DNA from: Acanthochlamys bracteata
Lineage: Eukaryota > Streptophyta > Magnoliopsida > Pandanales > Velloziaceae
Direction of reading: 5' to 3'
Length of the DNA stretch: 64,000 nucleotides
Assembly (NCBI GenBank): GCA_019914995.1
Contig: CM034134.1
Coordinates: 3,242,145-3,306,144 of the forward strand
Shown: positions 23,544 to 34,299 of the stretch, piece by piece
Layout of the letters: each line of letters starts with the position of its first letter
How positions within the stretch are numbered: position 1 is the first letter of the stretch
Notes under the pieces: generated by a model
Databases searched by the model: none
The model's input: only the letters and a program-made list of their open reading frames with translations
What the model was told of the DNA's origin: nothing
Program-made: the position numbers and the translations under genes

Positions 23544-24345
23544 TGTGGTCGCATAGTTGGTTGTTTTCCCCCTTCTTAAGAAGAGAATAAACATTTTATG
23601 GCCTTCATAAAATGGTTCTGTGACGTTCAGTGCTGTTGGAGAGCAAGTAGTATCGCCGGACCCAGAGGTTCTTACATTACTTTTACAGTGAAGATACTTG
23701 TAACTAGTTTGTTTGATCACATTGTGGTGAAAAGTGAGTTTGGTTAAAGGAATTGACAAAAACAAACAAATGTCCATTTGCCTCTATTGAGCATTATCCA
23801 CTTTTACGAGCGGTTACTTGCTATTTCAATCGATTTGTATTTTATAATTTTTAGGTGCCACATTGCCTCATATTATATAGAATACTAGATGGTATACCAG
23901 TTTGAATCCCGTTGCTAAAGCCGTAACTTCTCGTCTGACTTTGGTAGGTTATAAATAGTTCTGATGGGCCTGATTCTGTGATAATTTTAGCTCATTTCTT
24001 TTAGGTTTCTGATACTACCATCTTTGTTTATAAGCTTTTTTGAGGGTTTCAGATTCCTATCCTGTTAACATACAACAAACTACAACTTCATCAAGTATCT
24101 TGAACTTTGGCTCCCAACCAAAACAGCCTAGGAAAATGGTTAGGTAAGCTCGAGTTGATTTCACTTACATTCACATAATCATAGAACATTATCAACCAAC
24201 CAAACCAGGATTATATCAACCGCTTTTATTTACAGATGTCCAAACAGAAACCGTGCACACATTAAAGCTAGTGAAGTTCTCAACTTCAACTCATTCGTGG
24301 ATTCCTTTTTATCTATGGCTTGAAGTATAGTTACCTTGGAGAAAA
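23544..24345. other. intergenic, non-repetitive sequence
   Basis: Contains what is probably the fructokinase-like 3' UTR and the 3' flank of the BAHD gene. No frame longer than background fits a known protein, and no terminal repeats are seen. Confidence 0.5.
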
Positions 24346-25957
24346 TCACTGGCCTTCTGCCATCTCCATGATGAACTTTTCCATATGTTCCTTCTTAAGA
24401 CATCGCGCCATCATGCGGATACCTTCCTTTGGTTGCGGCGGTTTCATGAGAGTGCACAACACAAAACTTCCATTCTCTGGCAGGTAAAGACTATGCATTG
24501 GTGTTCCCCATCCATAATCAACCTCGACGAATCCTAACCGACTAACATCGACTACGTAAAGTGACTCATAGGTGAGAACTGATAGGCACTTAGCCACAGG
24601 ATCTTCTTCTTTGGTTGGATCCCCATTAACCCATTTGTATAACTCTGCAGGCATCGCGTCCTTGGTTTCCCTTATCAGCTTCACGATATGCACGATCGAT
24701 CCATTAATGACCTTTGAGTTTGTGGTTGTAGCCTTCACGAGATGGATGCAATTTCCATAGTATCCTCCTTTGGGTGGCAACTTGTCCTTCATCAAGCGTC
24801 GCAGATCCATTGGGAATAACAGGTGAACTTCGGCATCAAGCTCAAGTCCTATGGCTCGAAGCCTGCACTGCCACACCTTTGCAACAACGACATCAAACCA
24901 CGAGCATCTCTGGCCAGTTTCCTTTATGAAAGTGCTCTTCAGGTCATCAATTTCGCTTTGAGGGATGTCGAGGTGCAGAGATTCAAGATCAAGTGGTGGA
25001 GGAAAGCGAGGGAGGTTATGTGGAAAATGGGAAGGTATTGGGCAAGCATCTCTGCACCATACCGGTGGCACCAGTGGCTCTGGCAGTCCTCTGGCGAATT
25101 CTCCAAGTGCTTGCAAGAACTGTCCTGTTCCTATGCCATCCATAAGCGCGTGATTCGATCTCAGCCCCATGATGAACCCACCACAGTTGAATTCAGTGAC
25201 CTGGATATAGTATTCAGGAAGTTTCTTTAAAGATCGATATTGCCTAAAGAGTAAGCAAATTCTTCATAAAGCTAGGTGTGGGAATGGACAAAAAACATTT
25301 ATTCACTGTACCTTTGTTCGTGTATGCCTTTTCGGCTTTGATTACCCTCAAAGAAGGAAATAAAAAAGGTACACATAGATATGTCTTATAATTTTCCATG
25401 AACTTGGAAATAGCATGCAAAGAATTTTTGACATGTGCGGAATTAGCTAAGTTCATGCTTAGACACAAACGAGTAGCAAGTTCGAAAGCTCTTCTCAAGC
25501 TTTGATGAACATATTCTTATGAAACCTCAAAAGCCCATCTTACCTGAATCATGATGAACACTTGGGAAGGTGTCACTCCGGTAGGAAGCTGTGGCAGAAG
25601 CTCCTCCTTGTCGATCGCCAAAGGGAGGTCCAAGTACTTCAAATCTTCAAGGGTGCAGTTAGCCTTAGCTTCGACAAACAAAGCGCCTTCTCCAGTGCAT
25701 TCCACCATCAACTCTCCCTTCTCTGAAGTAGTGAAGGCTCCAGCGAGTGGGTAGTAGGGCACCAACACCTTCGACAGCGCCTCCTTTATCACCTTTGCTG
25801 GATTACATCCGTGCTTGAACACATGGAAACTGCATGGTCGCTCATACTGAAGTCCCGGGAACCGGTCTACCCATGAAAGCTCAAGCTTTCCAGAAGGCGT
25901 TGGTTTGCTTGGCCGGACAGGCGAAGGAGGAGACTTTGTTATCGAGATGAAAACCAT
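24346..25957 (-). CDS. BAHD-family acyltransferase, two exons, apparently intact
   Basis: Exon 1 is 25544-25957 (ATG at 25955-25957, 138 codons). The intron is 25201-25543 (343 bp, donor CAG|GTAAG, acceptor ATCCAG|GTC). Exon 2 is 24346-25200 (284 codons plus stop). The 422-residue product is slightly short for a family that usually has 430-460. The catalytic H-x-x-x-D-G is HALMDG at about residues 155-160 and the structural DFGWG motif appears as DYGWG at about 366-370, a conservative change. The LLPQLPTG and CTGEGALFVEA segments are also typical. BAHD enzymes transfer acyl groups from acyl-CoA to alcohols or amines in the cytosol. The overall look is nearest the group with alcohol acyltransferases and rice AT-type hydroxycinnamoyl transferases; the substrate cannot be read from sequence. 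No stops or frameshifts, and the single intron sits just before the HxxxD block, where many family members have one. It is flanked by Copia elements on both sides. Confidence 0.93.
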
Positions 25958-26071
25958 TTTCGATCTTACCTACGTACTTAGAACAAATTAACTTGAGAGA
26001 TACACTGAGAATTTAATTGAAATATGTTGCCTTGCTCAGTAGGGATGTAGCTAGCTAGTGGAGGGCAGATG

Positions 26072-26083
26072 GGTTTAAATAGG
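26072..26083 (-). promoter_or_regulatory. candidate TATA box of the BAHD gene
   Basis: The minus strand reads CCTATTTAAACC about 115-125 bp upstream of the ATG, the right spacing for a plant TATA box with an 80-90 base leader. The 5' leader contains no upstream ATG in a strong context that I could see. Confidence 0.5.
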
Positions 26084-26730
26084 TCAGCAAGTGCTAACTA
26101 CCTCTGGCCCTTTGTTGAAAGGTGAAGTTAGACGAGATTAGGTGGAGTTATCAAGGACAGGGTTTGCTGGTTCGGAAATTTTGCCCTAATGAATTGATGC
26201 AAAGTAGAATTTATGCGAAGTAGATGAATTATTATAGAAGCAAAAAATACGTAAATAAATGTTGATGTGTGTTTGAAGATGAAATATGAATTAAGCTAGA
26301 AGCAAAAAAATTACGCAAATAAATGTTGTTGTGTGTTTGAATGTGAAATCTAGGTTTTTATGGTGCGTGGCTTACTGTAAGCCATGTTTTGTAACCAACC
26401 AAGAAAAGTACCCCTGCATACTACTGATGGAAACAACTCTAGTCATTTATGAAAGAGAGAATATTTATTCTCACATACATACTATCACGACACCATCCTC
26501 GAAATATAAGTTTATAACAGGCACTTCCGTAGAGTTTAAGTACAATGAAGGCCCAAACTTCTACGTATGATGTCCACAAAATCATCTAAAACTTCATAAT
26601 AATTCTGTTTTAGTTTATCCCGAAATTACATGATTGTGGTCTACTATATAGCAAAAAAAAAGGTTTATTCTACAAATATTGATGCTACCTCTAATCCAAA
26701 TACTAAACCAACAAAAATTATGTTTTATAA
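26084..26730. other. BAHD promoter-side intergenic sequence
   Basis: Contains an imperfect direct repeat (GAAGCAAAAAA..ACG(T/C)AAATAAATGTTG(A/T)TGTGTGTTTGAA at about 26238 and 26299, period about 63 bp). No protein-coding content is recognised. Confidence 0.5.
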
Positions 26731-27311
26731 TGTTGAAAATAGCAAGTATGTTCGGTTGTCGATAGACGTAGCGGAAATATAAACATACTTAAGGATCTTG
26801 TTTAAGCAATACGATAATTGAGATAAGAGCAAGACAATCACAAAGATAAGAGATTTACATAGAAAAAAATGAGAAAAACTCTACGGAAAGACAAACTAGC
26901 CTTCAAGAAAATTACTAAGCCAAAGCAATTACAAACTTTTGTGTTACACTTTAAATGGGAACTCTCACTAGAATGCTTTGTTTCTATCTTTCACATAAGA
27001 TATGAGAATGATCCTTTTTTATTTTCTATCTTGTTCTCTCTTCCAAGCAAATGCCTCTCATTCATATATATAATGCCTCAATGAGACTATTAAACTTCCA
27101 AGCGGTTGTCCTTTCATCTTCCCACTAATTGTTCATATTCTTTGGCTTTCCATCTTCCAAGAGATGTTTCAAGTCCTTGACCGTTGGCTTTCCAACTTTT
27201 TAGGTGATGGTTCGTCTTCTTTGATCTTTGGCATTCCAATATGAATGCACATTTAACTTGTTGCATTCTAATGAACCACTAATTTACATAGTAGCTTTAC
27301 AATTTCTAACA
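26731..27311 (-). repeat. 3' LTR of Copia copy 2
   Basis: 581 bp and colinear with 29949-30529. It has drifted at several sites, including TGTTGAAAATAGCAAG where the other copy has TGTTGGAAATAGCGAG. Confidence 0.9.
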
Positions 27312-27651
27312 AATTTTCCACTTAAAAACACTTTGTAAATTGTAATCCAAGAATAACAAGAAATCGATACATAAGCGTCAAAATTTGATGACACTGAAAA
27401 TAGGTACGACTGAGAGGAGCAGGTCTAGCATGCATGCTAACTGACTTCCATTTACCTCATACCGTTGCCTATCTTCCTTCGGTTCCATTGCTATCTTGAA
27501 GTGATTTTTTTTCGGCTTCTTTGTGACAACGGTCACATCTAATGTTGTTCCCCGTTATGGTTCCATACAGAGATTTACAACATAAAAAATATGTCAAGGA
27601 TTACCGCCTCAGTTAAGGCATCCACAGGGTTCCTTTTGGTAGGAATCTTGA

Positions 27652-29930
27652 TCATATCAATGCTCCCACTGAAAACAACCTCCTATCCAAATCACATGCA
27701 TAGTCTATATCAATAAACCCTTTGACAATAAAGCTAGATTTTCTGTAACACAACGCAGCATTCAAGATTTCTTTCATATACCGAAGGATCCTTTTCACCG
27801 CCTTCCAAGGCTCAATGCCAGGACATGTCATGAATCTACTTACCACTTCCACTATATGTGCAATGTCATGCTGCGTGCAAATCATAGCATACATTAGGCT
27901 TCTCACTGTTGATGCATATGGTACCCGAGATATTCCTATCCTCTCTTGCTCCTGGCTAGAGGATAACAAAGAGAATAGTGTGAGACTAATAGAGAGTGGG
28001 GTAGATATCGACTCACCACCATACATATTGAACCGTTTCAACACTTTCCTCAGATAACTAGTATGAGATAGCCGAATCTTTTTATTGTCTCTATCTCGCC
28101 ATATCTGCATCCCTAGAATTCTATTTGTTAGCTCCAAGTTCTTGGTATCGAATTCACTAGCCATTTGAGCCTTCAATTATTGGATGCGACCCATGTTTGG
28201 ACCTGCCACAAACATATCATCCATATACAGCAGCAAGATGACATAACTCACCTCCCTCAAATCTCTTGATGTATACAAAAGAGTCTGAGACTAGCTTACT
28301 GTATCTAAGGCTCCCGATACAAGAATCAAGTCTCTTATACCAACATCATAATACTTGCTTAAACTCATAAAGAGATTTGGCCAACCTACAAACCAGATCC
28401 TCCCTGCCTTCACGGCAAAGCCTTCTGGCTGAACCATATATTTCTCATCTTCAGGCTCCCCGTTTAAAAATATCATTTTGACATTGAGCTGTTCAAGATT
28501 GGGAACCGATGATGCACACAGTACTAAGACTACACAAATTGTTATTAAACGTACCACTGGAGAGAAGATCTCATCAAAGTCGATCCCTTCTATTTGGGCG
28601 TAGCCATTCACCCCCAGCCGAGCGTAATACCGTCTTAATTGATCATTCCTACCTCGCTTGATCTTGTAGATCCATTTATTCCCAATAGCCTTACGACTTT
28701 GGGCTAGAGGGACCAGCTCCCATGTCCTATTTTTATGAAGTGACTCAAGCTCTTTCTGCATAGCTTCTATCCACAAAGACGCATCTGGACTTTCCAGCGC
28801 TTTCTTGAGAGAAAATAACTCTCCTTCTTCTGTGAATAAGCAATATGCAGATTGAGATAACTCCATAAAATAGTCCTCATATCTCTCAGGTGTGTTTCTC
28901 TTGTGAGTTGAATGCCTAAGAGATGTAGGCCTGAGAACTCCATTCCTTTCCATGTGCTCATAAGCTGGTTCAGGCTCCAGATTAGGATCGTCTTTCCCAT
29001 CATTCTCTTCCAGTACCAATGTGGTCACCGCTGGGAGTGATGCCTCCTTCTCCCTTACATCATCGCCTTCAGTCACTATTTGCAATTGGTCTTCCGCAAA
29101 GATGACATCTTTGCTGAAGATAACCGTTTGGGCAGTGGGATCATAGATAATACCCCAAACATTTTCAGCATATCATAGGCATCTTCCGAACTTAATCCTG
29201 CTACTGAATCAAGTTCCGCCCGGGTTTTAAAAAATTTGAATATCTCAAAGAAATCCGACTTTCTTCGGATTAGAAACATACAAGTTCTAGTCCGATTGAA
29301 ACAAGTCGAGCTTGTCTTTAAACTGAAAATGATCTCCAAATCTTTGACAATGCTGCTCACCGGTGACACACTACTCGCAGAACGGCAATTTTACCTCGGA
29401 CAGTCCCGTCAAGAACTTCCAATCATTGAGGATCTTCAATCACGTCCCGAGATGTGCCTAAAATTTAGGTGCCACACTCGCGTGATATCCCCAATATTGT
29501 CCGATGCAACACAAGCATCTACTACACCCGTGTCACCCCACGCACCTTATACAGATTTGAGTCGATCAATTTAAACTTCAGTTTTTCTAACCCGTTTTTG
29601 ATGACCTCAATGACCTCGCCTCCATCGCTAGTCTTATAATCCAGGTCATCTAATTATCCTACAAACAACAAATTTTTCGTAAGACGAAAAATAGAACGTA
29701 CCTTACTGATGATGCATCCCCTTCCATTATTTGGCATAAATTTGATGGAACTGATTTCAGCAATTTCAAGATTTGTCACATGCAGCGACCATTGTCTCTC
29801 CCACTAGAGCCTCACCATCATCAGTATACCACACAAGTATGGGACGTCGAGGGATCGACACCTCCAACCTTACTTGTCATGGTCTTGCATTTCTTCTCAA
29901 TCTCGTACTTGCTTGTCATTGCAACAAACC
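27652..29930 (-). pseudogene. Copia pol, deleted and frameshifted
   Basis: Minus-strand order: a short gag/protease relic (about 29930-29780, with GEALVGETMV), an integrase zinc-domain relic near 29400 (ITRVWHLNFRHISG), then a junction near 29160 that omits the integrase catalytic core. The reverse transcriptase is 29085-28291 (RTWELVPLAQSRKAIGNKW, FDEIFSPVVR, and LEQLNVKMIFLNGEPEDEKY). After a frameshift, 28176-27652 holds the C-terminal RT thumb and ends in YACDLDRR, then jumps to the RNase H tail (SVGALI). In the gap, ACATATCATCCATATA near 28210 preserves the YMDD-type catalytic motif on the minus strand. Compared with copy 1, about 250-300 bp of RNase H is missing. Confidence 0.88.
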
Positions 29931-29948
29931 AATGGCTCTGATGCCACT

Positions 29949-30529
29949 TGTTGGAAATAGCGAGTGTGTTCGGTTGTCAATAGACGCAGCGGAAATATAA
30001 ACACACTTAAGAATCTTGCTTAAGCAATACGATAATTGAGATAAGAGCAAGACAATCACGAAGATAAGAGATTTACGTGGGGAAAAACGAAAAAAACCCC
30101 ACGGGAAGACAAACTAGCCTTCAAGAAAATCACTAAACCAAAACAATTACAAACTCTTGTGTTACACTTTAAATGGGAACTCTCACTAGACTGCTTTGTT
30201 TCTATCTTTCACATTTGATGTGAGAATGATCCTTTCTTATTTTCTAGCTTGTTCTCTCTTTCAAGCAAATGTCTCTCATTCATATATATAATCCTCAATG
30301 AGACTATTGAACTTCCAAACGGTTGTCCTTTCATCTTCCCACTAGTTGTTCAAGTCCTTTGGCTTTCCATCTTCCAAGAGATGTTTCAAAGTCCTTGACC
30401 GTTGGCTTTCCAATTTTTTGGGTAATAGTTCGTCTTCCTTGATCTTTGGCATTCCAATATGAATGCACATTTAACTTGGTGCATTCTAATGAACCACTAA
30501 TTTAGATAGTGGCTTTACAATTTCTAACA
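29949..30529 (-). repeat. 5' LTR of Copia copy 2
   Basis: 581 bp, TGTTGGAAATAGCGAGTGTG...TTTCTAACA, followed by the target duplication tataa. Confidence 0.9.
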
Positions 30530-30534
30530 TATAA

Positions 30535-31439
30535 AAGCTACTCAAAAGCGTACGAGAGTTAAAAATAAAATGTAAAATACGGATTGAGAAAGTATATATG
30601 CAAATAATTGGAGTCTTAGAATCCACCATAATGCATTTAATTTAATCCTTAAATAAATATGATAATAGATTATGATGATTTTTGAAGCTTTTGTACCCAA
30701 CATCTTGATTCAGTTTTGAAATACGATTGCTATTATGATTTTAACATTGATCCAGCATAAAATCATTTATTTCTAATGTTATTATAACTCATTATTTAGA
30801 AATTATTAAAGATGCATAGATCCTGCGTAATTATAAATCATGCAGTTGCATTCACTTTGGTCTATTAAATACTAACTATAGTTATTAATTCTGTCATCCA
30901 TAAATTATACTCCGATTGATCTTCGTGAACACAACTAATAGAATAATATAGATATCAAAGTTAATATTGATCAGACATATAAATTTAACACAAATATTTT
31001 TTCATATATGAACTAACAACTTACATAAATCAACAATATATACATCACATAACATTCAAGAATCAAATCAAATTTATTATGATTTCATCCTAACTCTAGT
31101 TCAAAATATTTAGTTACTTATGTTAATATTATACATAATAAAATTATATTAAAAATAAAATATGAGTAAAAGATAACAAATCTAATATCAATCCTCTCTT
31201 TTGATTCTCTGAATTTCTTCTCCGAATTCTAATAGCTCAAAGCGAAGCTATGCCGAGGGGAGCATTAGCGGCGTTGAGAGATTCACCAAGCTAGGGTTTT
31301 TCCTCTCAGCCCCTAGCCTCCTCAACTCGCTGGTTTCTAATAATCTTGTTTGTCCTCTTTCTTGTGGGCCTTGGCTATTGTGGATTGAGTATAGGCCCAT
31401 TACTTGTTTCTTGTTCAAATTGCATGCTTGATTGCTTCT
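30535..31439. other. AT-rich DNA, possible gene-flank remnant
   Basis: Mostly AT-rich without terminal repeats. Around 31190-31390 the composition changes: a CT-rich leader-like stretch, an ATG at about 31245 with a short open run (MPRGALAALRDSPS), then GT-rich sequence. It resembles the 5' end of a gene but stops at once. Nothing else is recognised. Confidence 0.3.
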
Positions 31440-31447
31440 ATTCTTAA

Positions 31448-31989
31448 TAGGGATAGCAAATTTCGACCAAACCTGAAAATCTGACCCGAAAAAGTTGGGT
31501 TCGAATCAAGTTTTAGTCGGATTTGGGTTGACCCGAAAATTTTAAATGGGTTCGAGTCGGATTCGAGTTGACCCAAAATTGACCCGTTTAATCAATATAA
31601 CTATTTATATAGTATATACTATTTAATAATTAGAAAATAATAGCAAAAAATTTGTTTAATTTGTATATATATTTTTTAAATTTATCTTAATTTAACTAAT
31701 TTTTATTTAATTTATAAATTTGTCAAATTAATATTTTTCTTTTTAAATATATCATAATTAATAATTTATATATATTATTATTAAAAATTAATATTTATAA
31801 TCTTTATTTGAATAGTTTTAATTATTAAATAGGTCGACTCAAGTTTGACCCGGTTATAAATAGCTTGGGTTAGGATTGACAATTTTGACTCATATAAATA
31901 AATAGGTTGGGTTAGGGTTGAACAATTTTAACCCGGTTATTATATGGGTCGATCCGGAACCAATTTAGGAACCCGAATTGTCACCCCTA
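31448..31989. mobile_element. hAT-type MITE 1
   Basis: A perfect 8-bp target duplication attcttaa flanks it (31440-31447 and 31990-31997). The ends are imperfect inverted repeats: left TAGGGATAGCAAATTTCG, right (complement) TAGGGGTGACAATTCGG. Inside, GGGTTCGAGTCGG/TGACCCG-rich stretches flank an AT-rich core. These features fit a non-autonomous hAT element of about 540 bp. It has no coding capacity. Confidence 0.88.
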
Positions 31990-31997
31990 ATTCTTAA

Positions 31998-33682
31998 CCG
32001 TTTGCTAGACATAAAGTATCATATTTAGCATATAAATAACATTTATTTATATGAGACATGTCACAAAAATATATATATTAAGAAATTTATCAAATACCCC
32101 CAAATTTATATTTTTGCTAGTCCTTGAATAAAACAATAAAAACAATATATGTCATTCTTTTACAAATTATTTTCATATAACTCAATTTCTACGCAAAGTT
32201 GAATCTAACTAAAATTTTTAAAGAATATTGTGAGCATAACAAATAAATTAACACCGCTTACAAACTATCTTAAATGCACTATATAGTCATCAAATTAACT
32301 CAACCTCGTACTAACAAAATATATGTAACATATTAGAAGAAAATTTATAATTCAATGTCCATATGTTTGTTTAGAAATCATCTTTGCAACGCACATATAA
32401 TTTTTAGAGATTCACAAAATTATTTCAATTGTTGCAATGAATGAAGTCAAACTTAGATAGTCGTCAAAACACAAAGAATGCAAGAGCACATTTAACTTAA
32501 AAAAGAATAAGGTAATACTCAAGCATCGGCCTGCGGCTCCTTTATTTTATTTAATTACTTTTTCTTTACCCTTACACTTTACAAGGTATACTCGAGTTTT
32601 ATTTGTTTAATTTTTGCTCTTTCTTTACCCTTATACTTTCCAATGACTTCTTTATACTTTATATCTCAACTATCCTTATGAATTGAAAACAAGACAAGAC
32701 AACACAAAAATACTAGAATCAACTCTAAACCTCATATTGCATGGCAGTAGAACTCATCACTCGCTACAAATTATGAAATTAAAATCCTCTATAAAGTGTA
32801 TTCAATTGCATTGTCTAAAACGAAAAAATTTTATAAACTCAATTATACACAACACAACTTACAAGAAGAAAGTAAGCTTAAGTTAAAAAAATATTATACT
32901 AACTAACTCAATGATGATTCTAATCTCAAAAGCCATGCTAGAATGAAGGGGAACTAGTAAATAAGATGTTCAACATTGCCTATGCATAAGTTTCCGCTTC
33001 CCCCATGTTTAAATTCAACATTGTCCTCAATGGTGAAAGAACAAAAAAAATTTTAAATGAAGAATATAAAAGTTGGGATATAAGAAAAACTCCATTGATT
33101 TACAGTTTGCATAATCTTCAAATTCATCCATTTTATAAGAACCTTGTTTGAGGCCATCACCTAAAATATTGTATAACTTGTTTTATGCCACAAAACTGTT
33201 CTGCAAGATCTTCTCCAAAAAACAAATCCTAAACCAAACAAAAGCAAATACAACTGAAAATCCAATACCATTAGAAAGAAAATGCTTGGGTTATCTCTCA
33301 AGAAGCGCTAAATTTAACATCTTCAGCCAAACGAAGTTCGTTATTTATTATTCAAAGATGGAAAATTTCAAAATATTAGGGTCATCTAGAATTTGTTGTC
33401 TAACCTATTCCTTTCTTATGTTCTCTAAGAACTTTGGTTAAACTTTTCTCTTTTTTAGTGCCAGATCTGGAGGTATAATAATAGAGAGGTTCAATGTCAC
33501 TCACACATGCATAAATAGAACCTTATGGTAAAGATTTGAGTTCTAACTCAGGAGGGACTACAATAGATGATTCTAGTATGTATTTGTGCATCCCAAAAGG
33601 TTCAAATAAAGTATTATCATGAAGTATTGGATTCAAAATTTTTTGAATAGAAGCAATCTCACTGGATTTATCAATTTTTTCC
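31998..33682 (-). other. 3' non-coding part of a Gypsy relic
   Basis: No coding frame is recognised. On the minus strand the block AGCGCTTCTTGAGAGATAACC (about 33311-33291) matches the GGGAGGCAACCC block of Athila/Tat-type elements, and CATGGGGGAAGCGGAA near 33008-32993 resembles a polypurine tract. This suggests the tail of the gag-protease relic to the right, with the pol genes deleted between them. Confidence 0.45.
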
Positions 33683-33690
33683 GATTTTAC

Positions 33691-34291
33691 CATAGTTGTA
33701 AAACTCGGACCGATCGCCCGGGTCGACTTGGAGCGTAAACCGGTTCGGGTTTATAATAAAACCGTTTATGCAATCGACCCGCTTCGACCCGTTCTGACCC
33801 GCTCGTTCGGGTCGAACCGGGTTAAATTAAATTTAAAAATTTTAAATTTGTGATATATTGATGCAAAAATAATTATTAGTAGCCTTTATATTGAAATATA
33901 ATATGTATTTTATATTTTATATTTGGATATGATAATGCAAAAAAATAAGTTTGTTATATTTTATTTGTAAATATTTATTATTAGTGATTTTTAAGTTTTT
34001 ATATTACTAACTTTGTTAAATTGTAAGAAAAATAACAAAATTATTTTAAAACAAAGATTTCTTTTGAAATTTATTATTTAAAATACATTTTTGTTTTTCT
34101 ATATCTTTTTTGTTAGTTTATTTTTTCTTTTATGCCTTCTAGCAAAGAAAAAATCTATTATTTTTTTTTGAAATAATAAGCGTTCGCACTACCGTCAACG
34201 CTTTAGTATTTTTGACATGACGGTTCAACCCGTGACCCGTTGACCCGGACAGTTTTTCGGTTCAATGTCCGGTCCGATTTTTACAGCTATG
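33691..34291. mobile_element. hAT-type MITE 2
   Basis: A perfect 8-bp target duplication gattttac flanks it (33683-33690 and 34292-34299). The terminal inverted repeats are CATAGTTGTAAAACTCGG and (complement of the right end) CATAGCTGTAAAAATCGG. Subterminal GGTCGACTTGG/CGACCCG-rich blocks surround an AT-rich core. It is inserted in the Gypsy relic just after the protease region. Confidence 0.9.
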
Positions 34292-34299
34292 GATTTTAC

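Larger units (their letters stand above)
26731..30529 (-). mobile_element. internally deleted Copia retrotransposon of the same family (copy 2)
   Basis: LTRs of 581 bp each (26731-27311 and 29949-30529) begin TGTTG(A/G)AAATAGC and end TTTCTAACA. A perfect 5-bp target-site duplication, tataa, lies at 26726-26730 and 30530-30534. The element is 3.80 kb against 5.27 kb for copy 1; most of gag, the integrase core and most of RNase H are missing. The primer-binding site (minus, 29948-29935) reads TGGCATCAGAGCC, one base from consensus. Confidence 0.93.

Noticed and set aside
24823-25230. 135-codon plus-strand frame inside the BAHD locus
   Set aside because: It lies antisense to exon 2 of a clearly recognisable gene and has no independent support.
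33148-33441. 97-codon plus-strand frame as a gene
   Set aside because: It is antisense to the Athila/Tat-type tail with the G-A-T-A-A-C-C/GGCAACC block and has no recognisable domain.
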